Made by a program: the position numbers and the translations under genes
Assembly (NCBI RefSeq): GCF_039729015.1
Contig: NZ_CP155792.1
Span: forward strand, 1,260,001-1,324,000
From: Blastococcus sp. HT6-30
Lineage (GTDB): Bacteria > Actinomycetota > Actinomycetes > Mycobacteriales > Geodermatophilaceae
Direction of reading: 5' to 3'
Length of the DNA stretch: 64,000 bases
Shown: in pieces, positions 56,580 through 64,000 of the stretch
How positions within the stretch are numbered: position 1 is the first letter of the stretch
Layout of the letters: each line of letters opens with the position of its first letter
The notes under the pieces: model-generated
The model's input: only the letters and a program-made list of their open reading frames with translations
Told to the model about the DNA's origin: nothing
Database searches by the model: none

Positions 56580-57086
56580 TCAGGCCCCGAGCAGACCCCG
56601 CACGTAGCCGATCTGGCCGAGGTGCTCGAGGTCGTCGGAGAGCACGCTGACCAGCCGCACCCCGAGGGTGACCGGCGGATCCCAGGAGGTGTCCACCACA
56701 CGGTCCAGGTCGGCGTCGGAGAGCCCGCGCAGGAAGTCCACCGACCGGGCGTGCACATCGTCGGCGTACCCGGTCAGCAGGTCGACCGACGGGATGCGGA
56801 CGGCGGCCACTTGCTCGGCATCGAACCCGTAGCCGGTCGCGCCGGCCTCGAACGGGAGGCCGAAGCTTCCGGCCCACCCCTGGGCCGTCCAGGCCTGCTC
56901 GTGCCCGGCGACGTCCGAGAGGTGATCGTCCTGCACCCGGAGGAGGTGCCAGGCCAGCCAGCCGATCGGGTTGGTCGCCGGGCCGGGCCGGCGGTGCAGG
57001 TGCTCGGGGCCCAGGCCGTCGAGGCTGCGGTGCACACCGCCGTGCACCCGGTCGTAGGCGTGAACCAGGAGCTCGGCGGTGCGCAC
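56580..57086 (-). CDS. DinB-family (mycothiol-dependent transferase-like) protein
   Basis: 168 residues. A four-helix DinB/DUF664 fold with metal-binding His at 'VHGGVHRSL', 'WLAWHLLRVQDDHLSDV' and 'VLSDDLEHLGQIGYVRGLL'. The family includes mycothiol S-transferases and maleylpyruvate isomerase, using the actinobacterial thiol mycothiol. The substrate is unknown. It is nine bases downstream of the acyl-CoA ligase on the same strand, so probably cotranscribed. Confidence 0.9.
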   Translation of the reverse strand: MRTAELLVHAYDRVHGGVHRSLDGLGPEHLHRRPGPATNPIGWLAWHLLRVQDDHLSDVAGHEQAWTAQGWAGSFGLPFEAGATGYGFDAEQVAAVRIPSVDLLTGYADDVHARSVDFLRGLSDADLDRVVDTSWDPPVTLGVRLVSVLSDDLEHLGQIGYVRGLLGA

Positions 57087-57095
57087 GTCGTCGCC

Positions 57096-58745
57096 CTACT
57101 GGCCGCGCAGCTCACGGCGGAGGATCTTGCCCGTGACCGTCTTGGGCAGCTCGTCGAGGACGACCACGTTGCGCGGGTACTTGTAGGCGGCCATCCGCTG
57201 CTTGCAGTGCGCGATGAGCTCCTCGGCGGTCGCGGTGGCACCGGGCCGGAGGCTGACGAACGCCTTGACCGTCTCGCCGCGCTTCTCGTCGGGGACGCCG
57301 ACGACCGCGGACTCCCGGACGGCGGGGTGCTCGGCCAGCACGTCCTCGACCTCGCGCGGCCACACCTTGTAGCCCGACGCGTTGATCATGTCCTTCTTGC
57401 GGTCGACGATGAACACCCAGCCGTCGGGGTTCATGAAGCCGACGTCGCCGCTCTTGAGCGCGCCGCCGGGCAGGTTCGCCGCCGTCTCCTCGGGCTTGCC
57501 CCAGTAGCCGGCGACGACCTGCGGCCCCTCGGCCACGATCTCCCCGATCTCGCCGAGCGGGAGGTCGCGGCCCTCGTCGTCCTGGATGCGCACGATGGTG
57601 TTCGGCGCCGGGACGCCCACCGAGAGCGCGCCCGAGATCGGGTCGACCGGTGAGGCCGCGCCGAACGGGGTGACCGTCATCGGCGACGTCGTCTCGGTGA
57701 GGCCGTAGGCGTTGTGCACGTGCTTGCCGGTCGCGGCCAGGAAGTTCTGCTCGGCCGTCGGGGAGATGGCCGCGCCGCCGGAGTAGACCGAGGTGAACGA
57801 CGCGAAGTGGTCCTTGCTGAACCCCGGTGCGTTGAGCAGCGCGCTGAACGCGGTGATGGCACCGATGGTGAACGCCGGCCGGTGCTCGACGAAGGCGTCG
57901 AGCACCACCTGGGGCTCGAAGCGGTAGGCCAGCACGAGCGGCGCCGGCGCCAGCAGACTGACCGCGATGTGCCCGATCAGCCCGGTGATGTGGAACAGCG
58001 GGGCGATCCCGAAGATGGCGCCGTCCCGTCCGGCGTGCACCCAGTCGCGGTAGACCTGCGCGGTGAACACCACGTTCCGGTGGGTGTTCATCGCGCCCTT
58101 GGGCACCCCGGTGGTCCCCGACGTGTAGGTCAGGAACGCGACGTCGTCGGCCCGCAGGCCGACCGGCGGCGGGACCTCGCCGCGGTGCGCCGCGACCAGC
58201 TCGAGGAGGTCGGTCGTGCCCTCGTGCCGCTGTCGGCTGGTGCCGGCGAACAGCCGCTCGTCGTCACGGGTCTGGAACTCCAGCTCGCTGGTGGTCAGCA
58301 CCAGGCGCACGTCGGTGTCGGGCACCACCTCGCGGGCCACCTGGTCGTAGAGCGACTCGAGGGAGAGCAGCACCACGGCCCCGGAGTCCTTGAGCAGGTA
58401 GGACAGCTCCCGCTGCCGGCTCATCGGGTTGATCGAGACCATGGTGCCGCCGGCCTTCCAGGCGGCGACCATCGCGATGACGAACTGCGGCACGTTCTGC
58501 AGGTAGACCGCGAGCCGGTCACCGGGGCCGAACCCGTGCGCGAGCAGCCCGGCGGCCAGACCGTCGCTGAGCTCGTCCAGCTCCTGCCGGGTGATCGTGC
58601 CGTCGAAGTACCGCAGCGCCACCGCCGCGGGGTCGCGCGCGACCCCGACCCGGAACATGTCCAGGGCGCTCTCGAACTCGATGGCGTAGTCGGCCGGCTG
58701 GTCGCCGTAGAGGGCCAGCCAGGGACGCTCGTCGTAGGCGCTCAT
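57096..58745 (-). CDS. Acyl-CoA ligase / AMP-dependent synthetase
   Basis: 549 residues from ATG 58745. ANL-superfamily motifs: P-loop 'TYTSGTTGVPKGAMNTHRN' (about 190), 'VHNAYGLTETTSPMTVTPFG', 'SGDVGFMNPDGWVFIVDRKK' and the catalytic Lys 540 in 'LPKTVTGKILRREL'. It forms an acyl-AMP then an acyl-CoA from a carboxylic acid; chain length or aromatic preference is not visible. The nearby acyl-CoA dehydrogenase, thioesterase and DinB genes hint at breakdown of an organic acid but do not form one operon. Confidence 0.93.
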   Translation of the reverse strand: MSAYDERPWLALYGDQPADYAIEFESALDMFRVGVARDPAAVALRYFDGTITRQELDELSDGLAAGLLAHGFGPGDRLAVYLQNVPQFVIAMVAAWKAGGTMVSINPMSRQRELSYLLKDSGAVVLLSLESLYDQVAREVVPDTDVRLVLTTSELEFQTRDDERLFAGTSRQRHEGTTDLLELVAAHRGEVPPPVGLRADDVAFLTYTSGTTGVPKGAMNTHRNVVFTAQVYRDWVHAGRDGAIFGIAPLFHITGLIGHIAVSLLAPAPLVLAYRFEPQVVLDAFVEHRPAFTIGAITAFSALLNAPGFSKDHFASFTSVYSGGAAISPTAEQNFLAATGKHVHNAYGLTETTSPMTVTPFGAASPVDPISGALSVGVPAPNTIVRIQDDEGRDLPLGEIGEIVAEGPQVVAGYWGKPEETAANLPGGALKSGDVGFMNPDGWVFIVDRKKDMINASGYKVWPREVEDVLAEHPAVRESAVVGVPDEKRGETVKAFVSLRPGATATAEELIAHCKQRMAAYKYPRNVVVLDELPKTVTGKILRRELRGQ

Positions 58746-58753
58746 GCCGACCG

Positions 58754-59032
58754 CTACTTGATGACGACGGGGTTGACCGGCGTGCCCGCCGCCTTGGCCA
58801 CCGTGAGCGGCGCGGCGACGTAGAGGAGGGCGTACTGCCCGTCCTCGGCGCAGTCCGCCACGCCGTTGTTCGGGTCGGAGATGACCTCGTTGGTGATCGT
58901 GAGCACCTTGCCGGAGCGGACCAGCTCGACCGCCGCGACCACCTGCTCCGGACGGAGGCGGTTGAGCTCGATCACCTCGTCGTCGGGCCCCCACTGGCCA
59001 CAGTTGGTGGGCGTGTCCTCGGGGGAGCTCAC
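58754..59032 (-). pseudogene. Internally deleted cyclase-family (kynurenine formamidase-like) protein
   Basis: 92 residues from GTG 59032. The first half 'NCGQWGPDDEVIELNRLRPE' and 'QVVAAVELVRSGKVLTI' is the typical N-terminus of actinobacterial cyclase-family hydrolases. The last part 'LLYVAAPLTVAKAAGTPVNP'VVIK is the typical C-terminus. The about 200 residues in between, with the HxxxDxxxH metal site, are missing though the frame is kept. It lies eight bases before the ligase gene. Confidence 0.75.
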
Positions 59033-59210
59033 CGAGGTAGCGCGCGGTCGGGGGTGTCCGTCACAGAGGCCTCCAGAGCCGGAAGAGGCCCGTCCGTCGA
59101 CGGGCGGGGCGGCGCTCTGGACTATCCGCCCGCGTGGTGCCGACCACAACCACTGTGCAACATTCGGTGCAACCGAGCCCGTACTCCGCCCGAGCAGCCC
59201 AGGGGGACCC

Positions 59211-60500
59211 ATGACGAGCACCGTGCCCGGCAACCCGGAGTCGGTGTTCACGTACGGCGCGCCGCAGCTGAAGTTCGGCAGCGGCGCCTCCGACGAGGTC
59301 GGCTACGACCTCAGCCGCTACGGCGTGCGCCGGGTCCTGGTGGTCACCGACGCCGGTGTCGCGGCCACCGGCCATCCCCAGCGGGTGGCCGAGCAGATGG
59401 CGCAGTTCGGCATCGAGGCGCGCGTCTACGACGGCGCGCACGTCGAGCCCACCGACGTCAGCCTGGTCGCGGCCATCGAGGAGGCGCGCGCCTCCGGCCC
59501 CTGGGACGCGTTCGTCGCCGTTGGTGGCGGGTCGAGCATCGACACTGCCAAGGCGATCAACCTGCTCACCACCAACCCCGGCGAACTGATGGACTACGTC
59601 AACGTCCCTGTCGGCAAGGGGCAGGCGCCGTCGGAGCCGCTGAAGCCGCTGGTCGCCGTCCCGACGACGACGGGCACCGGCTCGGAGAGCACCACGATCT
59701 GCGTGATGGACGTGCTGTCGCTGAAGGTGAAGACGGGGATCAGCCATGCCCGGCTGCGACCGACCCTGGCGGTCATCGACCCCGATCTGACGCGCAGCCA
59801 GCCCGCCGGCGTCACCGCAGCCTCGGGGATGGACATCCTGTGCCACGCGCTGGAGAGCTACACCGCCCGCTGGTACACCACCTACGAGCACAAGTCGCCC
59901 GAGGAACGGGTGCCGTACTGCGGCTCCAACCCGATCTCGGACATGTGGTCGGAGAAGGCGCTGACCCTGCTGGCCGGGTCCTTCCGCACCGCCGTCCGCA
60001 ACGGCGATGACGTGCAGGCGCGTTCGGACATGGCGATCGCGGCCACCTTCGCCGGCATGGGGTTCGGCAACGCCGGCGTGCACATCCCGCACGCCAACGC
60101 CTACCCGATCGCCGGGCAGGTGAAGGACTTCCACCCGAAGGACTACCCGGCCGGGGAGGCGATGGTCCCGCACGGGATGTCGGTCGCCCTGACCGCGCCG
60201 GAGGCCTTCCGGTTTACCTTCGAGGCGTCCCCGGAGCGGCACGTGCGGGCGGCCGAGCTGCTCGCTCCGGGCGCCGAGCGCCCCTCGGACCTGTCGGAGT
60301 TCCTGCCCACCGTTCTCGCCGACCTGATGCGGGACATCGACATCCCCAACGGGGTCGGCGCCGTCGGCTTCGGCGAAGGCGACATCCCCGATCTCGTCGA
60401 CGGCGCGATGAAGCAGCAGCGGCTGCTCGCCACCTGCCCGCGCGCGGTCACCGAGGACGACCTCGCGGGCATCTTCCGGCGGTCGATGTCCCTCTGGTGA
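59211..60500 (+). CDS. Iron-type alcohol dehydrogenase (hydroxyacid-oxoacid transhydrogenase-like)
   Basis: 429 residues from ATG 59211 after AGGGGGA. Group III alcohol dehydrogenase fold: 'VGGGSSIDTAKAINLLTTNP', 'VPTTTGTGSESTTICVMDVL', metal-binding 'GMDILCHALESYTARW' and 'VHIPHANAYPIAG' and 'VPHGMSVALTAPEAF'. The long insert and 'TPEAFRFT'-like wording resemble ADHFE1-type hydroxyacid-oxoacid transhydrogenases rather than simple alcohol dehydrogenases. Substrate unproven. Confidence 0.92.
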   Translation: MTSTVPGNPESVFTYGAPQLKFGSGASDEVGYDLSRYGVRRVLVVTDAGVAATGHPQRVAEQMAQFGIEARVYDGAHVEPTDVSLVAAIEEARASGPWDAFVAVGGGSSIDTAKAINLLTTNPGELMDYVNVPVGKGQAPSEPLKPLVAVPTTTGTGSESTTICVMDVLSLKVKTGISHARLRPTLAVIDPDLTRSQPAGVTAASGMDILCHALESYTARWYTTYEHKSPEERVPYCGSNPISDMWSEKALTLLAGSFRTAVRNGDDVQARSDMAIAATFAGMGFGNAGVHIPHANAYPIAGQVKDFHPKDYPAGEAMVPHGMSVALTAPEAFRFTFEASPERHVRAAELLAPGAERPSDLSEFLPTVLADLMRDIDIPNGVGAVGFGEGDIPDLVDGAMKQQRLLATCPRAVTEDDLAGIFRRSMSLW

Positions 60501-60506
60501 GCAAGG

Positions 60507-60923
60507 TCAGCGGGGGGCGACGACGGTCTTGGTGACCTGCCCGGTTGCGACCAGCTGACCGTCGACGGTGGCCTCGGCCCGCATGAACGCCACGGCCCGG
60601 CCGTGACGCAGCACGGTGCCGACGACGTCGACGGCGGCCCCGGCGCGCACCGGGCGGAGCAGCGAGGCGGCGACGTCGTGGGTCACCGCGTGCTCGCCGT
60701 CGCCCAGGCTGGGCAGCAGGGCCAGGAACGAGGCGACGTCGAGCAGTGCGTAGACGATGCCGCCGTGCAGCATCTCCGCCTGGTTCTGCGCGGCCGGGCC
60801 GACGGGGAACCGGATGCCGGCCGAGGGATCGGACTCGTCGCGCAGCTGCACCCCGAGGTACCGGTGCAACGGGATGTCGAGCACCGCCTGGATGCGGGGA
60901 TCGCGGGCGCTGGGGACGGTCAC
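60507..60923 (-). CDS. PaaI-type hotdog thioesterase
   Basis: 138 residues from GTG 60923 with GGAG seven bases upstream. Hotdog fold: 'PLHRYLGVQLRDESDPSAGI', active-site helix 'NQAEMLHGGIVYALLDVASF', 'VTHDVAASLLRPVRAGAAVD' and 'FMRAEATVDGQLVATGQVTK'. It hydrolyses small or aromatic acyl-CoA thioesters. It converges on the dehydrogenase with six bases between. Confidence 0.92.
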   Translation of the reverse strand: MTVPSARDPRIQAVLDIPLHRYLGVQLRDESDPSAGIRFPVGPAAQNQAEMLHGGIVYALLDVASFLALLPSLGDGEHAVTHDVAASLLRPVRAGAAVDVVGTVLRHGRAVAFMRAEATVDGQLVATGQVTKTVVAPR

Positions 60924-61094
60924 GGCGGAACTCCTCGGGTGGGCCGGGCAGGGTAGCGGCGGCGGCCGGTGGTCGCCGCCGTGGCGTGTGGAGACGTCCG
61001 ATCGTCCACAGTGCCCCGTGCACGCCCTCCGGCGGGTGCCCGCGCCGCCCTACGCTGCCGCCGGTCGGGGAAGCGGAGGGGCGGTGGGGCAGGC

Positions 61095-61511
61095 GTGTAC
61101 GGAGATCCCGCCGCACTCGATGCGCTCGCCGACGAGCTCTGCGGGCGAGCCCGGCAGGTCCGCACCGCCGCCGACGAGCACCGGCGGGAGGGACACCGGG
61201 CCCGCTGGTTGTCGGAGGCGGCTGCGGCCTACCGTCGACAGCTGGCCGACGACTGCGCCGCGGTCGACGCCTCGGCCGACGGGCTGGACGCCGCCGCCGA
61301 GCTGCTGCGCCGGCACGCCGACGAGCTCCGCGACCGGCTCGTGGCCATCGCCCGCGCCGAGCGCGAGGTGCGCGCATGGCTGGCCGAGCGGGCAACCCGC
61401 GGGGGCGAGCTGGTCGAGGACGTGGGCAGCGTGCTCGGGGAGCTGCCGGAGGCCGGTGCGGACGCGTGGCGGCAGGCCGCGGGCCGCCTGAGCCGGCTGG
61501 GCCTGTGGTGA
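61095..61511 (+). CDS. WXG100-like helical protein
   Basis: 138 residues from GTG 61095. All-helical hairpin: 'LDALADELCGRARQVRTAAD', 'WLSEAAAAYRRQLADDCAAV' with W-x3-A near the expected turn, and 'AAELLRRHADELRDRLVAIA'. There is no signal peptide. The size and pattern fit WXG100/ESX-type export partners, somewhat longer than the 100-residue norm. The stop overlaps the next GTG (GTGA), so it is coupled to the EspG-like gene. Confidence 0.65.
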   Translation: MYGDPAALDALADELCGRARQVRTAADEHRREGHRARWLSEAAAAYRRQLADDCAAVDASADGLDAAAELLRRHADELRDRLVAIARAEREVRAWLAERATRGGELVEDVGSVLGELPEAGADAWRQAAGRLSRLGLW

Positions 61512-62338
61512 CCGGGCCCGGGGGGGAGGTGCGCATCACGGTGCGCTCCGGAACGGCGCCGCCGGTGCCGTCCGCTCCGGCCCGGCGCCTGCTCCTGACC
61601 GCCGCGGAGTGGGCCGTGCTCGTGGCGGAGTGGCCCGGTGCCCTTCCGCCCGGGCTCTCGGTCGAGGTGCCCGGGAGCCGGCAGCGGAACGATGCCGTCG
61701 CCGCGCTGGTGGCACGCGGGGTGCTGCGTGCACCGGTCGGCGGTCCGGTCGAGCCGGTTCCCGCCGTCGCCGCCGATCTTGCGGTGCTGCGCCGGCCGTT
61801 GCTGACGGTGCGGCTGGAGACCGGCGGCCGGGGCGGGAGGCGGCACGGCTGGTTCGCTCTCGGGGCGGACGTGGTCGTGGTCGTGCTGACCCTGCCGGAC
61901 GGGGGGATCGAGCTGTCCCTGGCCCCCGCCGCCGGTCTCGGTGCCGAGCTGGCACGGGTTGTGCCGGAGGCCGCCGCCGTGACGGGGCCGACCGCCCGCG
62001 GTGGCGCCCCGCCGACCGGGGCCCTGCCGCTGGGCCTGCTGGACGCCGCACCGGCGGGGAGGGGTGGGCCGCCGCCGACCGCGGCGGAGGCGGCGCTGGC
62101 CGGGGAGCTGCTGCGGCGCACGGCCGGATCGCTCGACTGCCTGGTGCTGGGGCGCGCCGGTGGACCGGTCGGGGCCGGGCAGGTCTCGTGGCTGGCCACC
62201 GACGGCGGCTGGGTCGGCCTCCGTCCCCACCCCGGCGGCTCGCCGCGGCGGGTCGTCGACGTGGTGTCGGTGCGGCCGGCCGATCTCGGTACCTGGGTCG
62301 CGCCGACGGTGGCGGCGCTCCTGGAAGGCCGGGCGTGA
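61508..62338 (+). CDS. EspG-like ESX secretion-associated protein
   Basis: 276 residues from GTG 61508. The layout 'RRLLLTAAEWAVLVAEWPGA', 'QRNDAVAALVARGVLRAPVG', 'DLAVLRRPLLTVRLETGG' and 'GWFALGADVVVVVLTLPDGG' resembles EspG chaperones, which hold WXG/PE-PPE-type substrates for type VII secretion. There are no membrane helices. The assignment rests on pattern and on the gene between a WXG-like and a large hydrolase gene, all overlapping by GTGA. Confidence 0.55.
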   Translation: MTGPGGEVRITVRSGTAPPVPSAPARRLLLTAAEWAVLVAEWPGALPPGLSVEVPGSRQRNDAVAALVARGVLRAPVGGPVEPVPAVAADLAVLRRPLLTVRLETGGRGGRRHGWFALGADVVVVVLTLPDGGIELSLAPAAGLGAELARVVPEAAAVTGPTARGGAPPTGALPLGLLDAAPAGRGGPPPTAAEAALAGELLRRTAGSLDCLVLGRAGGPVGAGQVSWLATDGGWVGLRPHPGGSPRRVVDVVSVRPADLGTWVAPTVAALLEGRA

Positions 62339-63735
62339 CCGCACCGGGGATCTCGGTCCGCGGCGGCGCCGGCGGGATCGAGGCCGACCTGGCCGACCTG
62401 GTCACCCTCGCCCGCGGCAGCACCGGTCTGGCCGAGGAGCTCGCGAGCGCCAGCGCCCGCTGCCGCCCGGTGCTGGCCGACCCCGACCTGCTGGCCTCCG
62501 CCCTGCTCGACCCGGCAGGCGTGGCCCGGTTCGAGGCCGCGCTGCTGGAGGCGCTGGACGGCCCGGACGGGCTCACCGTGCTCGCCGCGCGGTTCGCCGC
62601 CCGGGCGGTGGTCCTGCAGGGCGCGGCCGCCGCCTACGAGGCCGCGGACCGCGCACTGGCCGAGCTGGCCGACGCCCTGGAGTGGGCCGCCGGGTTCCTC
62701 TGGCCGGTTGCGGCAGGGGCACTGGTCCTCGGCGGCGCCGGCCGGGTCGCAACCAACCCCTTCGGGGTCGCGGCCGACATCGCCGCCGTGCTCGACGACC
62801 CCGAGCGCTGGTTGACCGAGCACCCCGGGCTGGTCGATGACGTCATGGGCGCCCTGCCCGGTCTCGGCAGCAGCATGAGCCTGCTGACCGTCGGGCTGAC
62901 CGGGCCGTGGCTCGGCGGGGCAGACGTCCGGGTGGCGGCTCGGCGGCTCGGCCGGCTGTGGCCGGACGGGAGCCCGGTGGTCACGCCGTTGCCCGGCGAC
63001 GACTCGGGACCCGCGGTCGTCGCACCGCGGGGCGTGGACGACCTGCTCGGGGCGCTCGAGGTCCGCGCGCTGCGCTCCGGCCCCGAGCACGACACGATCG
63101 CCGTCCGGGTGGTCACCTCCGCCAACGGCAGCACCGCCTACGTCGTCGACATCCCCGGCACCGCCGACTGGAAGGCGCCGCTCGGGCCGGTCAACCCGCA
63201 GACCCACGACCTGGGCACCAACGTTCGGGTGCTCGGCGGCGACGCCACCACCCGTCAGCAGGCGATCGCCGAGGCGCTCCGGCGAGCGGGGGCAGGCCCC
63301 GCCGACCCGGTGATGCTCGTCGGGCACAGCCAGGGCGGCATGGTCGCCGTCCAGGCGGCCGCCGACGCCGGCACGCCGGACTTCGACTTCGACGTGCGCA
63401 GCGTGGTCACCACCGGCTCACCCATCGCGCGGGCGGAGGTGCCGTCGTCGGTGCAGGTGCTGGCGCTGGAGAACGCGCACGACGTCGTTCCGCAGCTGGA
63501 CAGCCGGGACAACGACGACAGCCCGAACGTCACCACGGTCACCTTCGACGGCCAGTACGGCAGCATCGCGGACAACCACGGCATCGGGACGGCGTACCGG
63601 CCGGCCGCCCGCGCCATCGACGCCAGCGACGACCCGTCGCTGGTCGCCTTCCGGGCCGGCGCCGCGCCCTTCCTGGTCGGGCCCGGGGACGAGGCGACGG
63701 TGGTCGCGCACGTCTACGAGATCGGCAGGAGATGA
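62335..63735 (+). CDS. Large alpha/beta hydrolase of a WXG/EspG-like cassette
   Basis: 466 residues from GTG 62335. The N-terminal helical region (about 1-190) starts 'GISVRGGAGGIEADLADLVT' and includes a hydrophobic, glycine-rich stretch ('LWPVAAGALVLGGAGRVA'). The C-terminal alpha/beta hydrolase has the nucleophile elbow 'MLVGHSQGGMVAVQAAADAG' and 'VLALENAHDVVPQLDSRDND' with a likely catalytic Asp and 'SIADNHGIGTAYRPAARA' with a candidate His. There is no Sec signal. As the helical N-terminus is like WXG export domains, it may be the secreted effector of the cassette. Substrate unknown. Confidence 0.7.
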   Translation: MTAPGISVRGGAGGIEADLADLVTLARGSTGLAEELASASARCRPVLADPDLLASALLDPAGVARFEAALLEALDGPDGLTVLAARFAARAVVLQGAAAAYEAADRALAELADALEWAAGFLWPVAAGALVLGGAGRVATNPFGVAADIAAVLDDPERWLTEHPGLVDDVMGALPGLGSSMSLLTVGLTGPWLGGADVRVAARRLGRLWPDGSPVVTPLPGDDSGPAVVAPRGVDDLLGALEVRALRSGPEHDTIAVRVVTSANGSTAYVVDIPGTADWKAPLGPVNPQTHDLGTNVRVLGGDATTRQQAIAEALRRAGAGPADPVMLVGHSQGGMVAVQAAADAGTPDFDFDVRSVVTTGSPIARAEVPSSVQVLALENAHDVVPQLDSRDNDDSPNVTTVTFDGQYGSIADNHGIGTAYRPAARAIDASDDPSLVAFRAGAAPFLVGPGDEATVVAHVYEIGRR

Positions 63736-64000
63736 CCCGGCGCCCCGACCCGACCGACGGCCTGCCGCCTCACGGGCGGCGCGGCCGTGCTGGTGCTGGC
63801 GGGCTGCGGGCCCTCCGGGGATCCGGCGGTGCCCATCGAGACGATCGGCATCGGGATCGGGCAGCAGCTCGTCGCCCGTGACGACGTGGTCGAGCCGGCC
63901 AGGGGGGTGCGGTCGCGGTCGACCTGCTCGACGGGGCCCAGCGCGCGCCGCTGGGGGGAAGGGGGACCCCGGCCGCAGTAGTGCTCCGCCGGCGCCTTGG
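63732..64000 (+). pseudogene. Lipoprotein gene with frameshifts, running off the window
   Basis: ATG 63732 overlaps the hydrolase stop. The expected signal and lipobox ('LTGGAAVLVLAGCGPSGD') lie in another frame than this ATG, and after 'IGIGIGQQLVARDDVVEPAR' the sense moves again to 'GAVAVDLLDGAQRAPL' at a run of six G (63902-63907). Two shifts in under 200 bases suggest decay or sequencing error. The 3' end is outside the window. It was probably the fourth gene of the WXG/EspG-like cassette. Confidence 0.5.

Overview
The window is very GC-rich (third codon positions are nearly all G or C), uses many GTG and some TTG starts, and reads as the chromosome of an actinobacterium. Gene order supports this: hrcA-dnaJ-rsmE, then phoH-ybeY-CBS protein-deaminase-like-era-recO-uppS-zur-glyS-dusB-ppdK-dnaG is the order I know from mycobacteria, Frankia and relatives. 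A mycothiol-transferase-like DinB protein, WXG/EspG-like proteins and the feel of the proteins suggest a soil or rock actinobacterium of the Geodermatophilaceae type (Blastococcus, Modestobacter, Geodermatophilus). The family placement is inference from memory, not from a search. I see no transposase, phage gene or CRISPR array.

Left part, 1-13.7 kb. A partial TraR/DksA zinc-finger gene is followed by the ruins of a two-component system (569-1571). Next comes the heat-shock unit: a near-perfect CIRCE operator (2134-2160), hrcA, dnaJ and the rRNA methylase rsmE. A minus-strand phosphonate-type ABC importer (5231-8612) lies back to back with a branched-chain amino-acid-type importer livJ-livH-livMG-livF (8876-13605), in which a permease and an ATPase are fused and a strong hairpin separates the binding protein from the membrane genes.

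Housekeeping core, 13.7-33.8 kb. HIT protein, enoyl-CoA hydratase-like protein, phoH, ybeY, CBS/CorC-type membrane protein, a zinc-less cytidine-deaminase-like protein, era, recO, uppS, zur, glyS, dusB, ppdK, a YdcF-like protein, dnaG and tRNA-Asn(GTT). Many of these genes overlap by 4 bases (ATGA/GTGA) and are probably translationally coupled. A palindromic repeat with a conserved core and variable outer arms follows three genes (13628, 18052, 30066).

Accessory patch, 33.8-41.1 kb. Downstream of the tRNA are intact recQ, hflX and a ThrE-type exporter, set among gene remnants: a sugar O-acetyltransferase tail, a possible ATP-grasp piece, a short RecQ-tail duplicate, and a truncated sugar dehydrogenase joined head-on to a truncated alpha/beta hydrolase near 38600, then an NTF2-like fragment.

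Right part, 41.1-64 kb. Two paralogous lipoproteins flank an AI-2E-family permease. Then come a sulfite-oxidase-fold membrane enzyme, a tandem PAP2 phosphatase, and a B12 lower-ligand operon (bluB-cobT fusion, cobU, cobS). These are followed by an acyl-CoA dehydrogenase, a potassium channel with RCK domain, a frameshifted secreted protein, an acyl-CoA ligase, an iron-type alcohol dehydrogenase and a PaaI thioesterase. The window ends in a tightly coupled WXG-like / EspG-like / alpha-beta hydrolase / lipoprotein cassette that looks type VII secretion-linked. Remnants of a glycerate kinase and of a cyclase-family enzyme lie between these genes.
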